A stretch of 64,000 bases of DNA, from positions 1,612,001-1,676,000 of the forward strand of contig OZ244872.1 of the NCBI GenBank assembly GCA_965221215.1, given 5' to 3'. The DNA comes from Aldehydirespirator sp965221215 (GTDB lineage Bacteria; Actinomycetota; Acidimicrobiia; Acidimicrobiales; Aldehydirespiratoraceae). Within the stretch, counting starts at the first letter, position 1; each line of letters opens with the position of its first letter. Below the pieces are notes generated by a model that made no database searches, had not been told where the DNA came from, and saw only the letters and a program-made list of their open reading frames with translations. The translations under genes were made by a program, and so were the position numbers. Positions 10,384 through 17,751 of the stretch are shown here, in pieces.

Positions 10384-11166
10384 TCATTCGAGCTGCTCCC
10401 GGATCCGCTGGCGCAGCGACCAGAACCTCTGGTCGGCCTCAACCTGCTCGAAGGTGCGGGGCCTGGGAAGATCCACGTCGATCACGTCCTGCACCTGTCC
10501 GGGCCGCACCGACATCACCATCACCCGGTCCGACAGGAACAGCGCCTCGCCGATGTCGTGGGTCACGAACACCACCGTGGTCTGCGACTGCCGCCAGATG
10601 CGCAGCAACTCCAGGTTCATCTGGTCTCGGGTCTGGGCGTCGAGGGCGCCGAAGGGCTCGTCCATCAACAGGATGGACGGCTCCACCGCCAAGGCCCGGG
10701 CCACCGACACCCGCTGCTGCATGCCTCCCGACAGCTCGCCGGGACGGTGCTGCAGGTACTCCGAGAGCCCCACCATCTCCAGCACCTCCTGCGCCTTGCG
10801 CCGGTCGTCGTCGGTGGGCCGGCGCATCACCTCGAACGGCAGCATCACGTTGTCGAGAACCCGGCGCCACGGCAGCAGCACCGCCTTCTGGAAGACGTAG
10901 CCGATGCGCCGGTCCGGGGCGGCCACCGCCTCGCCGCCGATGCGAACCTCGCCGTCCGACGGGGCGATCAGCCCTCCGATGCAGCGCAGCAGGGTGCTCT
11001 TGCCGCAGCCGCTGGGGCCGACGATGCCCACGAACTCGCGCGGCGCGATGGCGAAGTCGATGTCGGCGAGGGCGGTGATGTCGCCCGCGTCGGAGGCGAA
11101 GGTCTTGGTGACGCGGTCGATCTCGATGTGGCCGCGTTGCGGGCGTTCTCCGGTCTGGTCGTTCAC
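10384..11166 (-). CDS. ABC transporter ATP-binding protein, NitT/TauT (SsuB/TauB) type
   Basis: A 260-residue ATPase with Walker A GPSGCGKST, Q-loop, signature LSGGMQQRVSVARAL, Walker B ILLMDEPFGALD and switch His (VTHDIG). It powers the importer formed with the adjacent permease. It is separated from the upstream substrate-binding gene by about 350 bases holding two copies of a dispersed repeat, so the binding protein may be made in excess of the ATPase and permease. Confidence 0.95.
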   Translation of the reverse strand: MNDQTGERPQRGHIEIDRVTKTFASDAGDITALADIDFAIAPREFVGIVGPSGCGKSTLLRCIGGLIAPSDGEVRIGGEAVAAPDRRIGYVFQKAVLLPWRRVLDNVMLPFEVMRRPTDDDRRKAQEVLEMVGLSEYLQHRPGELSGGMQQRVSVARALAVEPSILLMDEPFGALDAQTRDQMNLELLRIWRQSQTTVVFVTHDIGEALFLSDRVMVMSVRPGQVQDVIDVDLPRPRTFEQVEADQRFWSLRQRIREQLE

Positions 11167-11515
11167 GCGGTGCCTGCTCCTGCGCCCCGGCGGGCCAAGA
11201 GGCCGAGCGGATAGGTGAGCGAATCCGGTTCATACGGGCGAGGCCGTGGCCCGAGCGGCCCGTGAGCGCAGCGAACAAGAGCGGGAATGACACCGCTGCC
11301 GTCCGAGAGGCTTGCCATCAGTCCGCGCATGCTCTAAGTGCGGCCCGCCGGAGCGCCCAGAGGCCGAGGCTAGGTGAGCGAATCCCGCCCATACGGACGA
11401 GGCCGTGGCCCGAGCGGCCCGTGAGCGCAGCGAACAAGAGCGGGAGAGACACCGCTGCGGCGCAACGGACGCTCACCAATCTGCACTCGCTCAAGAGGCC
11501 GAACTAGTTCAGCGG
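11167..11515. repeat. Two tandem copies of a dispersed MITE-like element
   Basis: This 349-base gene-free stretch holds two diverged copies of one element, about 11198-11335 and 11359-11507. Both begin agaggccgag, contain gcgaggccgtgg or a close variant, and share the identical core gtgagcgcagcgaacaagag. Related copies lie at 42829-42898 and 60516-60674. Both copies are inside the importer operon, between the binding-protein stop and the ATPase start. No open frame in it looks coding. Confidence 0.8.
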
Positions 11516-12715
11516 CTAGCCGATGAACCGGTTGGAGATCACCGCCGAGGCGTCGGCCGAGTCGGGCAGGATGCCCAACTCGGTGGCCTGGTCGGCCACA
11601 TCCTGGATGGTTGCCACATCGCACCAGCCCATGCCGTTCTCGGCGACGCCGGGACCGTTGGTCTGCATCTGGATGCGGTAGTCGATCACCGCGAGGTTGC
11701 GATCCATGTTGTCGGCCCCGACCGCATAGCGGGAGCCGATCTCGGCTGCGGCCTCGGGGTTCTCCTGGATCCACACCTTGGCCTTCTCGAGGGCGTCGAT
11801 GAACCGGGCCACGCCGTCGGTGTTCTCGTCCACCCAGCTGCGGTTGGCGAAGTACACGTCGTTGGGACCCGGCACCTGCTCGTACTGCCAGATCTCGTAG
11901 TCGTCGATCTGGTCCTCGGGGATGCCGCCCGCCTCGAGGAGGGCCCAGTTGATCGAGCCCCAGGTCGAGGCGGCCTGCGCCTGCCCGCCCAGCAGCGCCT
12001 CGCCGAAGGCGATGCCGGTGGCCGCGAAGGTCACGTCCTCCTCGGTGATGCCGTTGTCGGCCAGCAGCAGCGCGGCGTACCACTTGCTGGTGGAGGCCTG
12101 CGACGTGACAGCCACCGTCTTGCCCCTCAGATCCTCGGGACTCTCGATGCCGGCACCGGTGTTGACCAGCATGGTCATCCAGTTCTGCGTGTACGGGCAG
12201 TAGATGCCTTCGAGCTCGGCGCCCGCGATGGTGGCGAAAAAGCCCGACAGCGCGTCGGCCATGGCGATGTCGGCGTTGCCGGCCACCAGCTGGCGCACCG
12301 CGTCGCCTGCGCCCGCGCCGGGAAGCTGCTCAAGGGTTACGCCGGCCTCGGCGAAGTAGCCGTTCTCCTCGGCCACATACAGGTCGATGAAGTCGATGAA
12401 CTTGCCGCCGCCCCAGGTGACCAGCCGGATGTCGATGGGCTCGGGCGGGGCCGCGGGCTCAGGCTCCGGTTCCGGCTCGGGCTCGGGCTCGTCAGCCATC
12501 GGCTCAGGCTCGGGTTCGGGTTCCGGCGCCGGCTCGGCCTCTTCAGCGGCGGGCTCCGGTTCGGGATCGGGCGCCGGCTCGGGATCGGCGGCCGGTTCTG
12601 GAGCCACCGCCGCCGGCTCGGCCTCGTCGTCGCCGCCGCAGGCCGTGAACAGCAGCGCCGCGGCCAACGGCACCGCCAGCCAACGCAGCCAACGCCTTCT
12701 CGTGGTCTTGTTCAT
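11516..12715 (-). CDS. ABC transporter substrate-binding lipoprotein, NitT/TauT type
   Basis: A 399-residue binding protein. It starts at the ATG 12713-12715 behind a strong gggaggga Shine-Dalgarno. A signal peptide with lipobox LFTAC (about residues 21-25) anchors it to the membrane surface. A long Glu-Pro/Ala-Pro-rich linker (about 30-90) holds the globular domain off the membrane. The fold begins IDIRLVTWGGGKFIDFIDLYVAEENGYFAEAG-like, split here: IDIRLVTWGGGKFIDF then IDLYVAEENGYFAEAG, typical of NMT1/TauA-like proteins. It should capture the ligand for the downstream ATPase and permease. A promoter with a TTGACA -35 box lies upstream, back to back with gntR, suggesting local control. Confidence 0.93.
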   Translation of the reverse strand: MNKTTRRRWLRWLAVPLAAALLFTACGGDDEAEPAAVAPEPAADPEPAPDPEPEPAAEEAEPAPEPEPEPEPMADEPEPEPEPEPEPAAPPEPIDIRLVTWGGGKFIDFIDLYVAEENGYFAEAGVTLEQLPGAGAGDAVRQLVAGNADIAMADALSGFFATIAGAELEGIYCPYTQNWMTMLVNTGAGIESPEDLRGKTVAVTSQASTSKWYAALLLADNGITEEDVTFAATGIAFGEALLGGQAQAASTWGSINWALLEAGGIPEDQIDDYEIWQYEQVPGPNDVYFANRSWVDENTDGVARFIDALEKAKVWIQENPEAAAEIGSRYAVGADNMDRNLAVIDYRIQMQTNGPGVAENGMGWCDVATIQDVADQATELGILPDSADASAVISNRFIG

Positions 12716-12748
12716 GGTGGTCTCCCTCCCGTCTTGAGACTGGCAAAC

Positions 12749-12777
12749 CCTATAGGAAATCAACAATCGGATGTCAA
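12749..12777 (-). promoter_or_regulatory. Sigma-70-like promoter of the ABC importer operon
   Basis: On the minus strand, TTGACA (12772-12777) and TATAGG (12749-12754) are separated by exactly 17 bases and point into the substrate-binding gene. The -10 box lies in the palindrome cctatagg (12749-12756), a possible operator for the divergent GntR protein. That last point is inference. Confidence 0.6.
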
Positions 12778-12807
12778 CTTCGCGAGGGCGTGGCATGATG
12801 GGGCGCC

Positions 12808-13482
12808 GTGAGCACATTCGAGAGGCCCATGACCGCCCAGGAGGCGGTGCTGGCGGAGATCCGCGAGCAGTTGCTCGACGGCCGGCTGGCGCCCGGTGAG
12901 TCCATCCGTCCCGACGCATTGGGCGACGAGCTGGGCGTGTCGGCGGTGCCGGTGCGCGAGGCGCTGCGCATTCTCGAGGGCGAGGGTCACGTCCACTACC
13001 GGCCCCACCGCGGCTACGTGGTGGCGACCCTCGACGTGGACGACCTGATTCATATCTACCGGATCCGCGAGCTCCTCGAGACCGAGGCGGTGTGCCGAGC
13101 CATCCCGAGGCTGCCGGGCGAAACGGTGGCCCGCCTGCACGAGATCGTCCACGAGATGGACGGGGTGCAAGAAGACTTCATATCCCTGACCGCGGTGAAC
13201 CGGCGCTTCCATTTCACCCTGTTCGAGGCGGCGGAGATGCCGCAACTGGTGCGGGTGCTGCGGATCCTGTGGGACTCGTCAGACCGCTACCGGCTGCGCT
13301 ACCTGATGTCGCCCGAGAACCGCCATCTCGTGCACGACCAGCATCAGCGAATGATGAAGGCAGTGGCCGACCGCGACGTCGAAGCGTTCATCGACGAGAG
13401 CCAGAAGCACCGGTCCCATGCCATTGCCGTGCTCGCCGAGACGTTCGCAGCCGCGGAAGAGGCCGCCAAGAAGACCGCCTGA
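12808..13482 (+). CDS. GntR-family (FadR/FCD subfamily) transcriptional regulator
   Basis: A 224-residue regulator. An N-terminal winged helix (about 8-75) carries the GntR signature (LGDELGVSAVPVREALRIL). A C-terminal all-helical FCD effector domain (about 85-215) has the metal/ligand residues expected of this group (D/R/H pattern, e.g. NRRFHFTLFEAA and the later H residues). It starts at GTG 12808. It is divergent from the ABC importer operon with only a 92-base gap, so it probably controls that operon in response to the imported compound or its product. Its last 25 bases, including the stop, are duplicated 73 bases further on. Confidence 0.9.
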   Translation: MSTFERPMTAQEAVLAEIREQLLDGRLAPGESIRPDALGDELGVSAVPVREALRILEGEGHVHYRPHRGYVVATLDVDDLIHIYRIRELLETEAVCRAIPRLPGETVARLHEIVHEMDGVQEDFISLTAVNRRFHFTLFEAAEMPQLVRVLRILWDSSDRYRLRYLMSPENRHLVHDQHQRMMKAVADRDVEAFIDESQKHRSHAIAVLAETFAAAEEAAKKTA

Positions 13483-13559
13483 CCGTCTGGCCGCGCCCGC
13501 CGGAGTTGGGGATGGTGACCTTCGTGGACCGGGCGCCGCCAAGAAGACCGCCTGACCGT
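13462..13559. repeat. 25-bp direct repeat duplicating the gntR 3' end
   Basis: Identical units beginning gccgccaagaagaccgcctg lie at 13462-13486 (end of gntR including its TGA) and 13535-13559 (gap before the convergent TPP-enzyme gene). Confidence 0.9.
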
Positions 13560-13564
13560 GCGGT

Positions 13565-15217
13565 TTAGCGGCCCATCAGGTCGATCTTGCGCTGCTCGAT
13601 CTTGGTGCGCAGCGGCGGGAAGACCTCCTCGGGGTCGATGGCCACCGCCAGCAGTGCCGGTCCGCCCCGCGAGAAGGCCCATTCGAGCGAGCTGTCGAGG
13701 TCGGCGGAGTCGTCCACCGTGCGGGCGGCGACCCCGAAGGCCTCCGCGACTGCGGCGAAGTCGATCCGCCCCAGGCGCACGTAGTGGTCCTCGCCGTACA
13801 TGCCCTCGGCCTGATGACGCAGGATGCCCAGCGCGCCGTCGACGAACACCATCGCCACCAACCGCAGGCCCAGGTCCTGGGCCACGGCCAGTTCTCCCAT
13901 GGTGTGGACGAAGCCGCCGTCGCCGGCGATGGCCACCGCGGTCGTGCCGGGCACCGCCACCGCCGCGCCGATGGCGGCGGGCAGGCTGAAGCCCATGGCG
14001 TCGAACTCGCACGACTGGAGAAGGCCCTCGGGCCGGCTCACGTCGAGCTGCTCGCACACCCACAGCCGGTGGTTGCCGATGTCGGCCGACACCACCGCCT
14101 CCTCCGGCATCGCCTTGTTGAGCGAGGCCAGCACCGCGGCCGCGCTCAGGCCCCGGTCGGGATCGTTCTGGGGCGGGGTGCGATGCGGCCTCTGGGTGAA
14201 CCACGGCTCACGCCGTGCGACCCGTTCGGCAACTGCTTCGAGCACAGGGCCAACTTGGCCGACGATCCCTTGCTCGACCCGGTAGACCCGGTTGATCTGC
14301 GAGGCGTCGGCGTCGATCTGGACGATCTGCGCCCCGTCGGCGAACAGGTCGCCGCGCCAGCCGAAGGTCGTCTGCTCGCCCAGCGCACAGCCCGCCACCA
14401 GCACCAGGTCGGCTGAGCCGACAGCCTCGCGGGCGGTGTCGGTGCCGTAGAAGCCGAGCATGCCGACGCTGCGCTCGTGGCCGGTGCCGATGCTCCCTAT
14501 CCCCGAGCGGCTGGTGGCGACGGGCGCACCCAGCCGCTCGGCCAGTGCGGCGAGAGCGTCGCTGCCGCAGCTGCGAAGCACGCCGTGGCCGGCCAGCACC
14601 GCGGGCCGCGACGAGCCCTCGAGGCGCTCGACCAACTCGGCCACCGTCGCCTCGGCCGGCACTGCCGCCGAGTCGGCCAACGGCGGCCGCGGCTCAATGG
14701 GCGCCCCGGTGTCGGCCTGGAGGTTCTGGGGCAGCGCGATGTGCACCGGGCCGGGCCGCCCCGAGGTGGCCAGCTGCAGGCCGGTGGCGATGAGGTTGGG
14801 GATCTCGTCGAGCGAGGCGGCCTGCACCGACCGCTTGCAGAACGGGGCGAACAGCGCTGCGTTGTCGCAGTGCTGCAGGATGTTGCGGTGGACATAGCGC
14901 CGGTCGACCTGCGCGGTGAGCACCAGCAGCGGAATGGAGTCGGCCTGAGCGTTGGCCACCGCGGTGACCAGGTTGGTGGCGCCCGGTCCCGGCGCTCCCG
15001 ACAATACGACGCCGGGCACTCCGCCAGCCAGCGCGTAGCCCGACGCCATGTACCCGGCCCCCTGCTCGTGGCGGGCCGCAACCACGGTGGCCGTGCCGCC
15101 TCGGCCCAGTTCGTGATAGGTGGGCAGGAAATGCCCGCCCGCCACCGTGAACACGGCGTCAATCCCCGCCGCGCCGATGGCCTCGGCGATGACGCGGCGT
15201 CCCAGCACCTCTGACAT
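13565..15217 (-). CDS. Thiamine-pyrophosphate-dependent enzyme, acetolactate-synthase-like
   Basis: A 550-residue enzyme of the acetohydroxyacid synthase/benzoylformate decarboxylase superfamily. The order is pyrimidine-binding domain (1-170) with the catalytic Glu in ARHEQGAGYMASGYA at about 49, a central domain (185-330), and a PP-binding domain with GDGGF at about 430 and a metal-binding segment ending in DGALGILRHQ. The usual Asn-Asn after the GDG motif is not obvious; Asp-Gly is found instead. No regulatory subunit gene is nearby, so a branched-chain amino-acid role is doubtful; a 2-oxoacid decarboxylase or carboligase in the local catabolism is possible. A Shine-Dalgarno ggagg is 4-5 bases before the ATG. 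Specific reaction unknown. Confidence 0.85.
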   Translation of the reverse strand: MSEVLGRRVIAEAIGAAGIDAVFTVAGGHFLPTYHELGRGGTATVVAARHEQGAGYMASGYALAGGVPGVVLSGAPGPGATNLVTAVANAQADSIPLLVLTAQVDRRYVHRNILQHCDNAALFAPFCKRSVQAASLDEIPNLIATGLQLATSGRPGPVHIALPQNLQADTGAPIEPRPPLADSAAVPAEATVAELVERLEGSSRPAVLAGHGVLRSCGSDALAALAERLGAPVATSRSGIGSIGTGHERSVGMLGFYGTDTAREAVGSADLVLVAGCALGEQTTFGWRGDLFADGAQIVQIDADASQINRVYRVEQGIVGQVGPVLEAVAERVARREPWFTQRPHRTPPQNDPDRGLSAAAVLASLNKAMPEEAVVSADIGNHRLWVCEQLDVSRPEGLLQSCEFDAMGFSLPAAIGAAVAVPGTTAVAIAGDGGFVHTMGELAVAQDLGLRLVAMVFVDGALGILRHQAEGMYGEDHYVRLGRIDFAAVAEAFGVAARTVDDSADLDSSLEWAFSRGGPALLAVAIDPEEVFPPLRTKIEQRKIDLMGR

Positions 15218-15317
15218 TGGGCCTCCATCCTGAGAGCGGCCTGAGCATCATATAGTCGATCAAATACAGGACTAGCCGAGGGCTGAGCGGGGCCATGGAG
15301 AGGGCCGTCTAATCGTT

Positions 15318-15323
15318 TACACT
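15318..15323 (+). promoter_or_regulatory. -10 box for a leaderless transcript
   Basis: TACACT is followed by the 8 bases ggcccgtc and then the ATG of the HAD-like gene. The same 8-base spacer occurs before the start at 16099. Confidence 0.5.
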
Positions 15324-15331
15324 GGCCCGTC

Positions 15332-15949
15332 ATGACTCCGCCAAGCGCTGCATCCTCAAGCGCTCCGACCGTGGCTGTGACCATGGACGGGGTGATCGCC
15401 AACTGGGTCAAGGGCTTGCGAGCCCATGTGGCCGCCCGCCATGCGGTGGCCGACCGCCAGCTGGCGCTGAACGTGTCCTGGGATCTGTCGGAGTGGGGGG
15501 TGAACGACCCGGCCGCCACCATCCGCGAGTTCCTGCTTTCGCCGATGTCGGGGCGGCTCAAGCTGGTGGAGGGCGCCGAGGGCGGCGTCGCCGCGCTCCA
15601 GTCGGCCGGTTTCAGGGTGATCGCCACCACTAGGCGCGACCGCATGGTGGGCGACAATCCCGACGACCAGGCCAAGACCCGAGACATCGCCCGCCAGTGG
15701 TTCGCCGGGCAGCCCGGTCTCGACATCAACAACGACGACATCGTGTTCACCGAGGATCCGGTGGCGGTGGACGCCGATGTCTGGGTGGACGACGCGCCCC
15801 GGCGGGTGAGGCGGCTGGCAGAGGCCAACAAGCCGGTGTGGCTGCTGCCGCAGCCGTGGAACCGGTCGGTGGTACAGGCCGCGGGCGTGAACCTGCTGTT
15901 CGACGGCTGGGACTCCGCAGGCGACCTGATCGCCGCCCACTCCGCCTAG
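15332..15949 (+). CDS. HAD-like 5'-nucleotidase-family protein lacking the catalytic Asp
   Basis: A 205-residue protein resembling the deoxy-5'-nucleotidase (type C) branch of the HAD superfamily. The motif I region is VTMDGVIANW (about 16-25), where DxDGV is expected. Asp19 is present but the first Asp, the nucleophile, is Thr17. A motif II-like segment (VIATTRRD, about 95) and a C-terminal acidic motif (VWVDDAPRRV, about 150-159) remain. It may therefore be inactive as a phosphatase, or use another chemistry. It stands alone between divergent and same-strand genes, with no operon partner. Confidence 0.65.
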   Translation: MTPPSAASSSAPTVAVTMDGVIANWVKGLRAHVAARHAVADRQLALNVSWDLSEWGVNDPAATIREFLLSPMSGRLKLVEGAEGGVAALQSAGFRVIATTRRDRMVGDNPDDQAKTRDIARQWFAGQPGLDINNDDIVFTEDPVAVDADVWVDDAPRRVRRLAEANKPVWLLPQPWNRSVVQAAGVNLLFDGWDSAGDLIAAHSA

Positions 15950-16084
15950 ACCGCGCTCACGCTCGGCAGGACTCGGGTTGACGCCCCGGCAAGCGGGCTG
16001 ACACGGATCGATCACAGCAGGTCGCCCTAACCCGCGGCGGCATCGGAGTGCCGACCGGTTGAATCTGCGGTTGAGGTGCTCCGT

Positions 16085-16090
16085 TATGCT
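16085..16090 (+). promoter_or_regulatory. -10 box for a leaderless transcript
   Basis: TATGCT followed by ggcccgtc (8 bases) and the GTG start of the Tat-exported amidohydrolase homologue. Confidence 0.5.
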
Positions 16091-16098
16091 GGCCCGTC

Positions 16099-17736
16099 GT
16101 GACTGGGGGCACGCCGAGCGGCGGATCGATCGCCCGGCGCCGACTTCTGCTGGCCCTCGGGTTCGGGGCCACCAACGTCGCCGTGCTGCGCCGGATGGGC
16201 GCCGCCGAGCCTGATCAGCAGCCCAGCCCGCCGGCAGCCGATTCTGAGACCGCGGCGGCGGATGCGCCGACCGGCTCGCCGCCGGTGACAGTGGTCAACG
16301 AGCCGGATCAGCCGACAGGGCCGCCCGAGGTTCCGGTGCTGGACGAGTCGGCGCAGCGGGGAATCGACCAGTCCTTCGATGTGGCCATCGTCGGCGGCCG
16401 GGTGATCGACCCCGCCTCGGGCTTCGACGCAGTGGCCACGGTGGGCATCAGCGGATCGACGGTGGCGGCCATCTCGGTCGATCCGGACGCGCCGCCGCCC
16501 CAGGCGGCCACCACCATCGATGCCACCGGCCTGGTGGTGTCGCCCGGATTCATCGACATCTTGTCGTACAGCCCCAACGGCTACGGCGAGTGGTACAAGC
16601 TGGCCGACGGCGTGACCGCCAACCTCGGGATGCACGGCCTCGACGGACGGGCCGAGAACTGGTTCGCGAACCATCCCGACGGCAGTTCCCCGGTGCATTT
16701 CGGCGGTGCCTCCGACCACGCATTTGTCCGACAGGTGCACGGCCTCGAGCCCTACGACACCGCGGCGCCGGGCACGCTGGAGGCGATGCTTGCCGATGCC
16801 CAGGCCGACCTCGGCAACGGGTTCATCGGCCTGCACATGCAGCCCGAATACACGCCCGGCACTAGCGAGGACGCGCTGCTCGCCCACGCCGAGGTCGCCG
16901 CCGAGCACGGCGTCCCGCTGTGCGTCCACGCCCGCTACTCCGACAACTTGCCGCCGGGCACCAACCTCCAGGCCATCAGCGAGCTCGTCGCCGCGGCCCG
17001 CGAGACCGGTGCCCACATCCACGTCGAGCACATCAACTCGACGGGCGGCACCGGGGTGATGGCCGAGGCGCTCGGGCGCATCGACGCGGCCATCGGTGAG
17101 GGGCTGTCGATGACGGCGTGCATCTATCCGTACGAGTTCTGGGCCACCTACCTCAAGTCGGCCCGCTACCAGGACTGGCAGGAGAAGTACGGCATCGGCT
17201 ACGGCGACCTGCAGGTGGCCGGAACGTCGCAGCGGCTGACCGAGCAAACCTTCGCCGACGCCTATGCGGCCAACGCCCTCACCGCCGCCTTCGCCATGGC
17301 GCCCGAGGACATCGAGCTGCCGCTGCAGGCAGACTTTGTGATGGTGGGCAGCGACGCCATCCTCGAGCGGCCCCACAACAACCATCCCCGCTCCACCGGG
17401 TGCTTCAGCCGGGTGCTCGGACACTACGTGCGCGAGCGGGGCGTGCTCGATCTGGAGTCCGCGCTGGCCAAGATGACGATCCAGCCGGCCCGCCTGCTCG
17501 AGGGCCGCTGCCCCGCGCTGCGGCGCAAGGGCCGGGTCGGCATCGGCGCCGACGCCGACATCACCGTGTTCGATCCCGCCACCGTTATCGACCGATCCAC
17601 CATCGCCAACCCCGCCCAGGAATCCAGCGGCATCGAGTGGGTGCTGGTCGAGGGGCGCCTGGCCCGGTCGCCCGACGGGTTCACCGGAGCGGCGCCCGCG
17701 GGCCGGGGCCTGCGATCCGACATCGGCACAGCCTGA
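16099..17736 (+). CDS. Tat-exported amidohydrolase-family protein with altered metal motif
   Basis: A 545-residue protein. A twin-arginine-type signal (ARRRLLLALGFGATNVAV, about 12-29) and a Pro/Ala-rich linker (35-90) suggest export. The rest resembles the N-acyl-D-amino-acid deacylase branch of the amidohydrolases: FDVAIVGGRVIDPASG at 93-108, PGFID at 149-153, VHARYSD and HVEHIN in the middle, VGIGADADITVFDP near the end. After PGFID the family normally has HxH; here the text is ILSYSPN, so both metal-binding His are replaced (Leu155, Tyr157). Later His residues and an HNNHPRSTG segment remain. Either a subfamily with different metal ligands or a non-hydrolytic protein. Confidence 0.75.
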   Translation: MTGGTPSGGSIARRRLLLALGFGATNVAVLRRMGAAEPDQQPSPPAADSETAAADAPTGSPPVTVVNEPDQPTGPPEVPVLDESAQRGIDQSFDVAIVGGRVIDPASGFDAVATVGISGSTVAAISVDPDAPPPQAATTIDATGLVVSPGFIDILSYSPNGYGEWYKLADGVTANLGMHGLDGRAENWFANHPDGSSPVHFGGASDHAFVRQVHGLEPYDTAAPGTLEAMLADAQADLGNGFIGLHMQPEYTPGTSEDALLAHAEVAAEHGVPLCVHARYSDNLPPGTNLQAISELVAAARETGAHIHVEHINSTGGTGVMAEALGRIDAAIGEGLSMTACIYPYEFWATYLKSARYQDWQEKYGIGYGDLQVAGTSQRLTEQTFADAYAANALTAAFAMAPEDIELPLQADFVMVGSDAILERPHNNHPRSTGCFSRVLGHYVRERGVLDLESALAKMTIQPARLLEGRCPALRRKGRVGIGADADITVFDPATVIDRSTIANPAQESSGIEWVLVEGRLARSPDGFTGAAPAGRGLRSDIGTA

Positions 17737-17751
17737 GCGGGCCGAGTCGAC

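Noticed and set aside
12420..12620. Glu-Pro repeat in the substrate-binding lipoprotein as a special repeat element
   Set aside because: It is an ordinary low-complexity lipoprotein linker behind the lipobox.
13565..15217. Calling the TPP enzyme acetolactate synthase IlvB
   Set aside because: No small subunit or ilv genes nearby and the residues after the GDG motif differ; only the superfamily is supported.
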